Source of the DNA: Kaistella chaponensis
GTDB lineage: Bacteria > Bacteroidota > Bacteroidia > Flavobacteriales > Weeksellaceae
Direction of reading: 5' to 3'
NCBI RefSeq assembly: GCF_900156725.1
Contig: NZ_FTOI01000003.1
Span: forward strand, 1-64,000
DNA: 64,000 nt
Positions 48,761-58,103 of the stretch are shown piece by piece. The notes below the pieces were generated by a model that was not told the origin of the DNA, made no database searches, and worked only from the letters and a program-made list of their open reading frames with translations. Made by a program: the position numbers and the translations under genes. Every line of letters begins with the position of its first letter. The first letter of the stretch is position 1.

Positions 48761-49867
48761 ATGACTCAAAGATTGGTGTACCGAAAAAATCCTGATTTCC
48801 CAAATCGCTATATTTCCCCCGAAAAATTATTTTTTTACCTACAGACGAATTACAGCGATCATATTCAGAAGGTCGGACAATCGTTTTTGGATAAACCTAT
48901 TTTTAATCTGAGAATGGGAAATGGTAAAATCAAAGTTTTAGCATGGTCTCAAATGCATGGTAACGAGTCGAACGCAACTCATGCAATGCTTGATTTACTC
49001 GAGATATTTAAACATCAACCTGAATTGATGCACCAGCTTTTTTCCAAAATAAGTTTGGATTTTATTTTTATGCTTAATCCAGATGGTTCGGAGAAATGGA
49101 CCCGAAGAAATGCGTTGGATATTGATATGAACAGAGACTTCTTAAAGCTTTCTAGTAAAGAGTTTCGCGTGTTAAAGAAGATTGCAGAAACTGGAAGTTA
49201 CAATTACGCTTTAAATCTTCATGAACAGCGAACTATTTTTACAACCGATGGCGAAAATCCCGCGACGCTTTCCTTTTTATCTCCCGCTGCAGATCACGAG
49301 AGAACCATCACAGAAACCCGTAAAAAGGCAATGGCTGTAATTTCTAGAATTTATGAAAATTTGAAATCTGAAATTCCGAATCAGATTGCAAGATATTCTG
49401 ATGAGTTTTATCCCACTTCTACCGGTGATAATTTTACCAGAATGGGGATTCCAACCATTTTGTACGAAGGCGGCCATTTTCCTAATGATTACAAAAGAGA
49501 AGGAACCCGGAAATATTACACGATTGCTTTATATGAGGGATTACAAGCAATTTCAGAATTAAATGGATCCACAGAAAACTGGGAAACTTACAAACAGATC
49601 CCTGAAAATAAAGAAACTCATTTCGATGTCATCTACAGAAATGTAAAATTGAATACTGATTTTGAATGTATTTTAGATATTGCAGTGCAGTATAAAGAAG
49701 AAATTTTGGATGGTGAAGATGAGATTTCGTTTCTTCCAATCGTTGTGGAAGTTGGTGATATCGGAAAAAAGAAAGGCTGGAAAGAAATCGACTGCACAGG
49801 AAAGACTTTTGTTTGTGAAAAAAAATTCCCAAAGCTCGACGCTGAAGTCAATTTTGAAATTATATAA
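48761..49867 (+). CDS. M14-family zinc carboxypeptidase-like protein
   Basis: 368 residues, no signal peptide. Zinc ligands: His and Glu in WSQMHGNESNATHA (~residues 65-78) and His in YALNLHEQRTIF (~150-161). Substrate-binding Asn-Arg is in DIDMNRDFLKL (~116-126). The likely catalytic Glu lies in YEGGHFPNDYKREGTRKYY (~234-252). Such cytosolic members may trim peptides or amidated cell-wall fragments; the specificity is not visible. Divergent from terC, with operator site 5 in its promoter. Confidence 0.9.
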   Translation: MTQRLVYRKNPDFPNRYISPEKLFFYLQTNYSDHIQKVGQSFLDKPIFNLRMGNGKIKVLAWSQMHGNESNATHAMLDLLEIFKHQPELMHQLFSKISLDFIFMLNPDGSEKWTRRNALDIDMNRDFLKLSSKEFRVLKKIAETGSYNYALNLHEQRTIFTTDGENPATLSFLSPAADHERTITETRKKAMAVISRIYENLKSEIPNQIARYSDEFYPTSTGDNFTRMGIPTILYEGGHFPNDYKREGTRKYYTIALYEGLQAISELNGSTENWETYKQIPENKETHFDVIYRNVKLNTDFECILDIAVQYKEEILDGEDEISFLPIVVEVGDIGKKKGWKEIDCTGKTFVCEKKFPKLDAEVNFEII

Positions 49868-49871
49868 AAAA

Positions 49872-49899
49872 AAAAGCGAAGTCAATAAACTTCGCTTTT
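49872..49899. terminator. Bidirectional hairpin terminator
   Basis: AAAAGCGAAGT (49872-49882) pairs with ACTTCGCTTTT (49889-49899), loop CAATAA, between the converging M14 and DUF4920 genes. Confidence 0.92.
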
Positions 49900-49922
49900 A
49901 TATGGATTAAAAAGTTAAAATA

Positions 49923-50426
49923 TTAATTAACCACTTTAATTCCGCTGGCTACAAATCTGATTTCCTCCTGCGGTTTTGTTATTGCATCAATTTCTGATTG
50001 AGGTTTTTTGGCGTCTTCTGCATAATGTTTTTGCTCATCTACAGAAATTATTTTTTTCTCCGCACTTCCCTCTAGAACTACATTTTTACCTTTCAATGCA
50101 GTGGGTACGAAAAACGCATAATCTTTCATTTTCACTAAGAATTTGTCATTGTTTTCTGTTTCTACAGTTAACCAACATCCTTTTTTATCGCATACATCGG
50201 TTACTTTTCCTTTGATCGCAACATTCGCTACTTTTTTAGATTTTTTTAATTTCTTTTGTAATAAAGCGGGCGAAACTGCGGATTTTTCTATCGCTGCAGA
50301 AACTTGTGCACCGTAAAAATCACCTAATGAAGCGTTTCCTGAAGGTGGTCCCATTTTCTGTTCTGCTTCCTGAGCGAAGGTTAAGGTAGAAAATGCGATC
50401 GTTAATAAAAAGACTACTTTTTTCAT
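49923..50426 (-). CDS. DUF4920 secreted protein
   Basis: 167 residues with a signal peptide ending TLTFAQ. The core is an OB-like fold: NVAIKGKVTDVCDKKGCWLTVET (~residues 67-89, in parts), FLVKMKDYAFFVPTALKGKNVVLEG and EQKHYAEDAKKPQSEIDAITKPQ. The VCxKKGCWM-type Cys pair is a hallmark of DUF4920, which may bind metal or be redox-active. Function unknown. Confidence 0.88.
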   Translation of the reverse strand: MKKVVFLLTIAFSTLTFAQEAEQKMGPPSGNASLGDFYGAQVSAAIEKSAVSPALLQKKLKKSKKVANVAIKGKVTDVCDKKGCWLTVETENNDKFLVKMKDYAFFVPTALKGKNVVLEGSAEKKIISVDEQKHYAEDAKKPQSEIDAITKPQEEIRFVASGIKVVN

Positions 50427-50634
50427 GTTGTAAATTTTTACAAAATTAACAAATTTTATCGAGAAGTTTCTTCGTAAAAATGAAGTTATCCGTCCTATTG
50501 ATAGAGAAGTCTTACCTAAATGTTTAATTCATTGCAGAAAATTTATATATTTACGTTTTTCAAGACTAAAAAAATTAAACGACCGCTAATTCGATGAAGA
50601 TCTTCTTAGCCAAAAACTGAAATGAGATAAACGT

Positions 50635-52047
50635 ATGGATAAAAAACTCAAACTGTGGGATGCAACAATGCTCGTAATGGGCTCAATGATTGGCAGCGGA
50701 ATATTTATCGTGAGTTCCGACATGATGCGGAATTTAGGATCAGGATATTGGTTAATTGTTGTTTGGGTCATTACAGGAATTATGACCATCGCCGCCGCAA
50801 TTTCTTATGGCGAACTTTCTTCCATGTTTCCAAAAGCAGGTGGTCAATATACGTACATCACCGAAATTTTTGGGAAAATGACCGGCTTTCTCTACGGATG
50901 GGGTTTATTTACCGTGATTCAAACCGGTACAATTGCGGCAGTTGCAATGGCGTTCGGGAAATTTACAGCTTATCTGGTTCCTGCGCTCAATGATTCTGCA
51001 CCGCTATTTCAAAACGGCGGTTTCAAAATTACCTGGATTCAAATTTTGGCAATTTTTATCATTATTTTACTCACATACATCAATACAAAAGGTTTGAAGA
51101 ACGGAAAAATTCTGCAAGATCTTTTCACGACCTCCAAAATTTTGGCTTTACTCGGAATTATTATTTTCGGGTTTATCCTCGTGAAAAATTCACAATGGTC
51201 CGGAAACATGAGTTTCAATTGGAACGCTTTTCAGGATTTTGGTCAAGAAGTAGGCAACGACTTAGTTCCAACCGGTTGGAAATCCATTGGTGGAATGACT
51301 CTTTTAGGTGGAATTGCAGCGGCAATGGTTGGTTCAGTGTTCAGTTCTGTCGCTTGGGAAAATGTAACTTTTGTTTCCGGAGAAATCGAAAATCCAAAGA
51401 AAAATGTAGTAAAATCAATGGTTTTGGGAACAATCGTGGTGATGGTTTTATATATGCTCGTAAATTTTGTATATCTCCATGCTTTAGATCGAAACGGAAT
51501 TGCATTTGCAGACAAAAATCGTCCTGCAGTTGCCGCCTCCGAAGTTATTTTTGGAAGCATCGGAACCATCATTATGGCAGTTTTGGTCATGGTTTCTACT
51601 TTTGGCTGCATTAACGGATTGGTTTTAGCTGGCGCACGCGTTTTTCAAACCATGGCAAAAGATGGCTTGTTCTTCAAATCAGCCATCGAAAATAATCAAA
51701 ACAACGTTCCCGGAAAATCCTTGTGGATGCAGGGAATTTGGGCCTCAGTTCTCGCATTAAGCGGACAGTACGGAGATTTGCTCGATATGATTTCCTTTGT
51801 GATTGTGCTTTTTTATATGATCACCGTTTTTGGCGTTATTTATTTACGCATCAAAAAACCAAACCTCGAAAGGCCCTATAAAACCTGGCTTTATCCAGTT
51901 ACTCCAATCTTGTATTTAATCATTGGAACCGCATTTTGCGCATTGCTCATATTTTTTAAACCTCAATATACTTGGCCCGGATTTATCCTGATTTTACTGG
52001 GATTACCCGTGTATCTTTTCATCAATAGAAAGAATAAAATAGAATAA
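50635..52047 (+). CDS. APC-family amino-acid permease
   Basis: 470 residues with ~12 membrane helices. LWDATMLVMGSMIGSGIFIVSSDM (~residues 7-30, in parts) holds the GSGIF substrate loop; ISYGELSSMFPKAGGQYTYI (~62-81) is the APC motif in helix 2, and SVFSSVAWENVTFVSGEIENPKKNV (~239-263, in parts) the helix 6 region. The SLC7-like type imports or exchanges neutral amino acids; the exact substrate is not readable. No close operon partner. Confidence 0.92.
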   Translation: MDKKLKLWDATMLVMGSMIGSGIFIVSSDMMRNLGSGYWLIVVWVITGIMTIAAAISYGELSSMFPKAGGQYTYITEIFGKMTGFLYGWGLFTVIQTGTIAAVAMAFGKFTAYLVPALNDSAPLFQNGGFKITWIQILAIFIIILLTYINTKGLKNGKILQDLFTTSKILALLGIIIFGFILVKNSQWSGNMSFNWNAFQDFGQEVGNDLVPTGWKSIGGMTLLGGIAAAMVGSVFSSVAWENVTFVSGEIENPKKNVVKSMVLGTIVVMVLYMLVNFVYLHALDRNGIAFADKNRPAVAASEVIFGSIGTIIMAVLVMVSTFGCINGLVLAGARVFQTMAKDGLFFKSAIENNQNNVPGKSLWMQGIWASVLALSGQYGDLLDMISFVIVLFYMITVFGVIYLRIKKPNLERPYKTWLYPVTPILYLIIGTAFCALLIFFKPQYTWPGFILILLGLPVYLFINRKNKIE

Positions 52048-52065
52048 TTCCGGTTTATTTTTTTT

Positions 52066-52187
52066 AGGAGCAACCAGATTTACGTCTTTCTCCAAGATCA
52101 GTCCCGTTTTCACTACTCGCTTCCCGATCAAATGCATCGGGAGAGCTCAAACAGGCCGTTCAACCGGGGCTAAAACTTCAGGAATTT
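52066..52187. repeat. Dispersed intergenic repeat, copy 2 (diverged)
   Basis: Starts AGGAGCAACCAGATTTACG and ends CCGTTCAACCGGGGCTA, then CTTCAGGAATTTTT, matching the borders of copy 1 (7074-7170). It holds a small hairpin CCCGATcaaatgcATCGGG at about 52126-52143. The rest of the gap, to 52514, is AT-rich; a 74-residue minus-strand frame there looks random. Confidence 0.5.
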
Positions 52188-52514
52188 TTTTTTACCCAAG
52201 TTTTCAGGCCGATTGATCTCCATAGAAAACAAACAATTCAAAGAAAAATCCTTCCAAAACAGATCCCAATATCTCAGTCCAGAAAAATCCCAAGTTTGGA
52301 AATAAGGCGCATTTTCCCAAAATTTTTTACCGCAAAATACACCTGTTTCCCCCGAATTTTTCAAAAGTAAATCGCAATGAAAAACTCGAAACATTAATTG
52401 CTTAATCGAAAAACTTCGTCTTCAGAAAAACTTGCAACATTCCAAAATAGGAGCCATTTTCCTTTTGACTTCACTTTTTATTTTCCCTATCTTTACGCAA
52501 AATTTTTAGACAAA

Positions 52515-53351
52515 ATGATCGACTGGAAAACCGTAAAAGAATACGACGATATTACCTATCAAAAATGTGGCGCAGTCGCTAGGATCGCCTTCAACAGACC
52601 CGAAGTTCGCAATGCGTTTCGCCCGAAAACCACCTCAGAATTATACGACGCTTTTTATCACGTTTCAGAAGATTCTTCTGTTGGTGTCGTTTTATTAACC
52701 GGAGAAGGACCGAGTCCGAAAGACGGTGGTCACGCTTTCTGCAGTGGCGGTGATCAAAAAGCTCGTGGCGAACAAGGTTACGTGGGAGAAGATGGAAGAC
52801 ATCGCTTAAATATTTTAGAAGTTCAGCGACTCATCAGATTTATGCCGAAAGTCGTTATAGCCGTTGTAAACGGTTGGGCAGTAGGAGGAGGTCACTCGTT
52901 GCACGTCGTTTGTGATTTGACTTTGGCGAGTGAAGAACATGCAATTTTCAAACAAACCGACGCCGATGTGACTAGTTTTGATGGTGGTTACGGTTCTGCT
53001 TATTTGGCAAAAATGGTCGGACAGAAAAAAGCGAGAGAAATTTTCTTTTTAGGTCGAAATTATTCCGCAAAAGAAGCAGAAGAAATGGGAATGGTCAATG
53101 CAGTAATTCCGCATGCAAAATTAGAAGAAACAGCTTATGAATGGGCGCAAGAAATTCTTGGAAAATCTCCGTTATCCATCAGAATGTTGAAATTCGCCAT
53201 GAATTTAACCGACGATGGAATGGTGGGACAACAAGTTTTTGCAGGGGAAGCTACGCGACTTGCTTATATGACCGAAGAAGCAAAAGAGGGTAGAAATGCC
53301 TTCTTAGAAAAACGCAAACCCGATTTCGGAGACGATAAATGGATCTCATAA
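52515..53351 (+). CDS. menB: 1,4-dihydroxy-2-naphthoyl-CoA synthase
   Basis: MenB closes the naphthoquinone ring in menaquinone synthesis (crotonase fold). 278 residues, WKTVKEYDDITYQK at the start, RIAFNRPEVRNAFRPKT (~residues 22-38), HAFCSGGDQKARGEQGY (~75-91, bicarbonate/oxyanion region), VNGWAVGGGHSLHVVCDLTLAS (~117-138) and FDGGYGSAYLAKMVGQKKARE with the conserved Asp-Gly-Gly. ATG 52515 is chosen; the frame is open back to 52398 but the extension is not MenB-like. It precedes menA by 83 bases. Confidence 0.96.
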   Translation: MIDWKTVKEYDDITYQKCGAVARIAFNRPEVRNAFRPKTTSELYDAFYHVSEDSSVGVVLLTGEGPSPKDGGHAFCSGGDQKARGEQGYVGEDGRHRLNILEVQRLIRFMPKVVIAVVNGWAVGGGHSLHVVCDLTLASEEHAIFKQTDADVTSFDGGYGSAYLAKMVGQKKAREIFFLGRNYSAKEAEEMGMVNAVIPHAKLEETAYEWAQEILGKSPLSIRMLKFAMNLTDDGMVGQQVFAGEATRLAYMTEEAKEGRNAFLEKRKPDFGDDKWIS

Positions 53352-53434
53352 TTTGATTGATGGTTTTTGGTTAATAGTGATCAGTTTTCTGAAATAATTT
53401 TCCAACAACCGACAACCCACAACTAATAACTAAA

Positions 53435-54364
53435 ATGACAGATTGGATAAAAGCCGCAAGATTGCGCACTTTGCCGCTTTCGATGAGCGGAATTATTTTG
53501 GGTTCTTTCATTGCAAAATGGCGAATTACCGAACAAGGCGGAACTTGGGACTGGAAAATTTTTGCTTTGGCAATTTTGGTGACTTTATTGTACCAGATTT
53601 TGTCAAATTTCGCAAACGACTACGGTGATGGCATCAAAGGAACAGACAAAAATAGGATCGGAGAAGCTGAACAAAGAGCAGTAGCTTCTGGAAAAATAAC
53701 CGCAAATCAAATGAAGAATGCCGTTATTTTATTTGCAATTCTTTCATGTATTGCAACTTTTGCGCTGTTGTATTTCGCATTTTTTACCGTTCATTTAATG
53801 AAGGAATTTTACATTTTTGTAGGATTAGGAATTGCGTGTATTTTGGCAGCAATTGGTTATACGGTTGGAAAAAAACCCTATGGTTACATGGGATTGGGAG
53901 ATATTTTCGTCTTTATTTTCTTCGGATTGGTCTCGGTTTGTGGCAGTTATTTTCTGTTTACCAAAAACTTCGATTTGGATATGCTTTTACCCGCAACTGC
54001 CGTAGGAATGCTCAGTGCAGCGGTTTTGAATCTGAACAATATGCGCGATATTGAAAGCGATGCATTAAGCGGAAAAAATACCTTGGCTTTGCGATTGGGT
54101 TTCAAAAAAGCAATGGTTTACGAAGTGATCTTATTGCAGTTGCCCTTAATTTTAATGTTGGTTTTCATGATGATGAATGGTTTGCATACCCAAAAAAAAT
54201 ATTACGCCTTTATCTTTTTCATCCTCATGTTTCCAATGACGGGAATCAGACGAAAAATTATGGAAGTTAAAAACCCGAAAGAGTTGGATCCGTTTTTAAA
54301 GCAAGTAGGAATAATGACTTTAATGATGGCGATTTTGGTAGCTTTTGGGTTGAATTATTTTTAA
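53435..54364 (+). CDS. menA: 1,4-dihydroxy-2-naphthoate polyprenyltransferase
   Basis: MenA prenylates dihydroxynaphthoate, forming demethylmenaquinone at the membrane. 309 residues, ~8-9 helices of the UbiA family. The first Asp motif is SNFANDYGDGIKGTDKNRIG (~residues 61-80) and the second is LNNMRDIESDALSGKNTLALRLG (~200-222, in parts). It follows menB, so menaquinone genes are grouped here. A 292-base AT-rich gap downstream has no gene. Confidence 0.95.
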   Translation: MTDWIKAARLRTLPLSMSGIILGSFIAKWRITEQGGTWDWKIFALAILVTLLYQILSNFANDYGDGIKGTDKNRIGEAEQRAVASGKITANQMKNAVILFAILSCIATFALLYFAFFTVHLMKEFYIFVGLGIACILAAIGYTVGKKPYGYMGLGDIFVFIFFGLVSVCGSYFLFTKNFDLDMLLPATAVGMLSAAVLNLNNMRDIESDALSGKNTLALRLGFKKAMVYEVILLQLPLILMLVFMMMNGLHTQKKYYAFIFFILMFPMTGIRRKIMEVKNPKELDPFLKQVGIMTLMMAILVAFGLNYF

Positions 54365-54572
54365 ATAGATAGGAAAGTAAATTTTGCCAATAAAAGAAAT
54401 GCTCTTATCTTTTTTGTTTTGAATTTTTCGATATCAATAAAACTGATGGAAGTTCTAGCGGAAATACAGATTTAATTTTGCGAATAATTCTCACTGTAAA
54501 TTATGGATCATTTTAATCAATTTGTATAGGATTTAAAAAAATTGAACCAGACTAAACTTATTTATTCTAGAA

Positions 54573-54580
54573 TAGCTTTG
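54573..54580 (+). promoter_or_regulatory. Possible -7 element TAGCTTTG
   Basis: TAGCTTTG fits TAnnTTTG, 76 bases before the frameshifted hydrolase. No -33 partner at the usual distance. Confidence 0.35.
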
Positions 54581-54656
54581 GTACAATCCTAATTTGTTTT
54601 GTAATTAATCTCTTTACTTCCATTACAAGCGAAAACTAAATTTAAACTCTAAAAAA

Positions 54657-55336
54657 ATGAAAATACAATACCTCGGACAAAACTGTTTTTTGTTCACGTA
54701 TAAAGAAAAAAATATTTTAAGCGATCCGTTTTATAATTTTCAAAAGGAAAAATCAGAATTTGATATCGCTGCACAAAAGATTGATTATGTATTGATTACT
54801 CACGCTCATGGCGATCATATAGCCGATGTGAAAGAAGTTTTGCAATTTCATCCCGAAGCACAAATTATTGGACAACCGGAAATTTGCGGGTATTTTGGTC
54901 ATCCGAATTCGATTGATATCAATTTTGGCGGTTCCGCGAAATTTTTGGATCTGAAAATTTCTATGGTTCCGGCAAGTCATACAAGCAGTTTTCCCGATGG
55001 AACTTATGGCGGTGAACCTTGCGGATATATTTTTAGATTTGAAGGAAAAACGTGTATTTAGCAGGTGATACCGGAGTCATGGCAGATATGGAACTATTCC
55101 CGAAATTATTTGGAAACATCGATTTAGCAATACTTCCTATTGGTTCTCATTATACGATGTGCGCCAGAAAAGCAAGTTTTGCCGCTTCTGAATTATTGAA
55201 AACAAAAAAAGTGATCGGTTGTCATTTTGATACTTTTCCACCGATTAAAATAAATCACGATGAAGCAAAAACACGGTTCGATGAAAAAAAGGTGGAATTG
55301 ATTTTGCCCAAATTGGGAGAAACTTTCGAAATTTAA
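54657..55336 (+). pseudogene. UlaG-like metallo-beta-lactamase hydrolase, frameshifted
   Basis: Two overlapping frames together give a full UPF0173/UlaG-like MBL hydrolase of ~226 residues. Frame 1 (54657-55061) has IQYLGQNCFLFTYKEKN, DYVLITHAHGDHIADVKE (metal ligands) and VPASHTSSF, and stops after FEGKTCI. Frame 2 (from GTG 55052) resumes with YLAGDTGVMADMELF (metal-ligand Asp), ILPIGSHYTM and VIGCHFDTFPPI. The join lies at the A5 run 55046-55050; one extra A would give GKNVYLAGDTG in one frame. Homologues read GKTxYxAGDTG there. So this is a one-base deletion or a homopolymer error. Confidence 0.8.
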
Positions 55337-55420
55337 ATCAAAAAAAGAAGTTGAATCGTAGAGAAAAAGAATTTTGGAACGAAGTGCGACACCTCTCAAT
55401 AAAATCTGAAAATAAGGCAC

Positions 55421-55520
55421 AAAAAATGGCAAGCTACCTAAATCACACCGCTACAACCAATTACCTTTGCTGCGTTCCCACCCTGGAGGATTCTCAGGAG
55501 CTGGTTGTTTAGGACTTGCC
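55421..55520 (-). ncRNA. ffs: Signal recognition particle RNA, small bacterial type
   Basis: The minus strand carries the SRP Alu-less helix 8: CCTCCAGGGTGGGAACGCAG (in the reverse strand near 55473-55492) followed by CAAAGGTAA, which contains the conserved symmetric and asymmetric loops bound by Ffh. The outer ends GGCAAG (55520-55515) and CTTGCC (55433-55428) pair and close the stem. A T run (minus strand, 55427-55422) follows, so it is also its terminator. The RNA body is about 93 bases (55520-55428). Confidence 0.92.
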
Positions 55521-55524
55521 GTTG

Positions 55525-55532
55525 CAAAGATA
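55525..55532 (-). promoter_or_regulatory. -7 promoter element TATCTTTG for the SRP RNA
   Basis: Minus-strand TATCTTTG (55532-55525), a few bases before the RNA 5' end. Confidence 0.65.
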
Positions 55533-55673
55533 AGCGTTTAATTCAAATTTCAAAATCTGTATTGCTAATTTTTTAAAAAAAGTGTGCGTAAGTCAATAAA
55601 AATAACAATAGTAATTCCCTTAATGATTGTTTTTGAAGGGGTTAATAAAATATAAAAATTTTAAGTTTTAATT

Positions 55674-56252
55674 ATGGTAAATACTGTTTATAGAGTAGGT
55701 TTAATCCTTTTTGGTGCTACGATGCTGGTTTTTTTTGGGATGTATTTTTTTGGAATGAATACCGAATATTTTAATAATTCATTGCTATTAAATGCTTTTC
55801 TTCTTCCTGTCATTTATGTTGCAGGTGCCTATTTTTCAATCTATTCTGTGAAAAAACTCGGAATCGCGATGGGTTTTACAGAAATTTTCGGCCGATCTTT
55901 CAAACCAATGTTTGTAGGCGGAATCTTATCTGTGATTACCATGTTTTTGTTTTTGAATTTTGCCGATACCGATGCAAAAGATCTTTTGAATTATCAATAC
56001 ATCGAAAGACAAAAAACCGAGCTCAACAATGAGTACGAAAAAGCTAAAATTGGAATGAAAGATCCAGCGCAGAAACAAGAACTGGATAAAAATTATCAGA
56101 ACCGGTTGCAAAGTTTTTCTCCAGAGATGATCAAAGGCAAGGATATGTTTTCGTTCCGCCAGTTTACCTATTATTTCGGCGCCATCATGGTTTTCTATGT
56201 TATTTTATCTGTATTTTTTGCGAGTTTTTTCCGCAGCAGTATCGAGCAATAA
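55674..56252 (+). CDS. DUF4199 membrane protein
   Basis: 192 residues with four membrane helices (~residues 8-28, 38-60, 73-95 and 160-183). The typical DUF4199 layout has two pairs of helices separated by a ~55-residue charged loop (YIERQKTELNNEYEKAK ... KNYQNRLQSFSPEM). In Bacteroidota it very often precedes a family 2 glycosyltransferase, as here, 88 bases upstream. Function unknown, perhaps an accessory of the glycosyltransferase. Confidence 0.85.
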   Translation: MVNTVYRVGLILFGATMLVFFGMYFFGMNTEYFNNSLLLNAFLLPVIYVAGAYFSIYSVKKLGIAMGFTEIFGRSFKPMFVGGILSVITMFLFLNFADTDAKDLLNYQYIERQKTELNNEYEKAKIGMKDPAQKQELDKNYQNRLQSFSPEMIKGKDMFSFRQFTYYFGAIMVFYVILSVFFASFFRSSIEQ

Positions 56253-56340
56253 TTTAAATAAAAAGTATTACTTATCCTATCTCAAAATCACGAAATAATA
56301 TTCTAATTTTGAGGTAATAATTTCAAATTCTGAATCTTTA

Positions 56341-57291
56341 ATGAATTTATCCATTATCATTCCTCTTTTAAATGAAGAAGAATCTCTTGAAGAACTTTTT
56401 TCAAGAATTAATTCTGTTTGTAAGACCGCAAATCTTTCCTATGAAATTTGGTTCATCGACGACGGAAGCACCGATCTTTCCTGGAGCATTATCGAAAATC
56501 TGAAAGTGCAGTTCCCGCAAATTCACGGAATCAAATTTTCTAGAAATTATGGGAAATCACAAGCACTTCATGCAGCTTTCGAAAAAGCAATCGGCGATGT
56601 CATCATTACCATGGACGCTGATTTACAAGATTTTCCGGAAGAAATTCCTGAACTTTATGAGATGGTTAAACTAGGAAATTATGATATCGTTTCGGGGTGG
56701 AAAAAGAAGCGTTTCGATAATGTAATGACCAAAAATATTCCCTCCAAACTCTTCAATGCTGCTGCAAGAAAATTGTCTGGTGTAGAACTTCACGATTTCA
56801 ATTGTGGCCTAAAAGCCTATAAAAAACAAGTCGTAAAATCCATCGATGTTTATGGCGATATGCACCGATATATTCCAGTTTTAGCCGCAAATGCAGGTTT
56901 CCGAAGAATTACGGAAAAAGAAGTGCAGCATCAAGCTCGACCGTATGGAACTTCAAAATTTGGGACAGAACGTTTTGTGCGTGGATTTTTAGATTTAATA
57001 ACGCTTTGGTTTGTAAGCCGTTTTGGAGGAAGACCCATGCATTTTTTCGGCGCCGTTGGAACTTTGATGTTTATCGTTGGATTTCTTTCTGCATTTTGGC
57101 TCGGAATTTCAAAATTAATCGATGTTTCCCACGGAATTTACGGTCATCTTCTAACCAATAACGCGTGGTTTTTTATCGCTTTGACGATGATGGTTTTAGG
57201 AACACTTCTATTTATCGCCGGATTTTTAGGTGAAATGATTATCAGAACCAATAGAGATCACAAAAATTATCACGTGGAAGAAGTGATTTAA
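56341..57291 (+). CDS. Family 2 glycosyltransferase, membrane type
   Basis: 316 residues. GT-A domain ~1-215: LSIIIPLLNEEESLEELFSRI (residues 3-23), WFIDDGSTDLSW (~38-49), DVIITMDADLQDFPEEIPEL (~86-105, DxD metal motif) and YDIVSGWKKKR. QHQARPYGTSKFG is the acceptor-loop motif. Two C-terminal membrane helices follow (~237-258, 277-300), as in dolichyl/polyprenyl-phosphate sugar synthases (DPM1/GtrB). It likely charges undecaprenyl phosphate with a sugar; the sugar is unknown. Confidence 0.92.
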   Translation: MNLSIIIPLLNEEESLEELFSRINSVCKTANLSYEIWFIDDGSTDLSWSIIENLKVQFPQIHGIKFSRNYGKSQALHAAFEKAIGDVIITMDADLQDFPEEIPELYEMVKLGNYDIVSGWKKKRFDNVMTKNIPSKLFNAAARKLSGVELHDFNCGLKAYKKQVVKSIDVYGDMHRYIPVLAANAGFRRITEKEVQHQARPYGTSKFGTERFVRGFLDLITLWFVSRFGGRPMHFFGAVGTLMFIVGFLSAFWLGISKLIDVSHGIYGHLLTNNAWFFIALTMMVLGTLLFIAGFLGEMIIRTNRDHKNYHVEEVI

Positions 57292-57305
57292 TGAATTAAT
57301 AACCA

Positions 57306-58007
57306 ATGAAGAATTTATTTTATTTAATCCTCATTTTTACGCTTTTTTCTTGCGGTAAAATTTCCCCAAAAGGTAAAATCGAAAGCAAAGACCTCAAAGT
57401 TGAAGATTTCACCAACCTCAATCTTCAAGGGAAATTTCGTGCATTTTATGTGAAAAGTGACAGCAGTTTTGTAAATGTTGAAACCTATAAAAACATCGCG
57501 GATAATCTCAAAATTTCAGTGAAAGATAAAACCCTGAACATTGAAGAAGGCAGCGCAACAAATAGCATCGATTTTTACAATATTACCATTTATTCCAAAT
57601 ACGATTTAGAAAAATTATCACTTTCAGACAGCGTAGAAATGAATATTTCTAGTGAAATTAAGACCGATAATTTTAAGTTGAATCTGAAAAAAAATGCTAA
57701 ATTTATTGGAGCCGTAAATTCCAGAAAAACAGATTTGGAAATGACAGGAAAAAGCCGTGCAAATTTTCTTGGATCCACAAAAAAAGCAACCATTAAAATT
57801 GCTGATACGGCCAGTTTAATCGCACCTTTCTGGCAAATTGGCGATTTGATGATTGACTCCAAAAACGGGAATTATGCGGAAGTGAATGTGAAAGATTCCA
57901 TCAAAGGAAATATAAATAATTCGGCTAAATTTGTTTATTACAACGATCCAATTCGCGCCTTTAAAATTGAAAAAGGTACAACGGTAGAAAATAAAAAATT
58001 AGACTGA
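57306..58007 (+). CDS. Head-GIN domain lipoprotein (DUF2807)
   Basis: 233 residues. Lipobox LFSCG at residues 13-17 (Cys16) after a hydrophobic signal. The rest is a right-handed beta-helix-like DUF2807 domain: VEDFTNLNLQGKFRAFYVKSDSS (~residues 27-49, in parts), VNVETYKNIADNLKISVKDKT, IYSKYDLEKLSLSDSVEMNI and repeated strands. Surface adhesin-like role is inferred in the family. It follows the glycosyltransferase by 14 bases and is probably co-transcribed. Confidence 0.86.
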   Translation: MKNLFYLILIFTLFSCGKISPKGKIESKDLKVEDFTNLNLQGKFRAFYVKSDSSFVNVETYKNIADNLKISVKDKTLNIEEGSATNSIDFYNITIYSKYDLEKLSLSDSVEMNISSEIKTDNFKLNLKKNAKFIGAVNSRKTDLEMTGKSRANFLGSTKKATIKIADTASLIAPFWQIGDLMIDSKNGNYAEVNVKDSIKGNINNSAKFVYYNDPIRAFKIEKGTTVENKKLD

Positions 58008-58103
58008 AGACTACGAAATTAACAGGTTTTATGAAATTTGATGATGCAAATATTTTAAAATCTAAAAACATAAACCAAGTCAAACGACATTAAAAAAATT
58101 ACA

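Noticed and set aside
52170-52394. Minus-strand frame of 74 codons in the permease-menB gap
   Set aside because: Aromatic-rich, unlike a folded protein; part lies inside the repeat-like block at 52066-52187.
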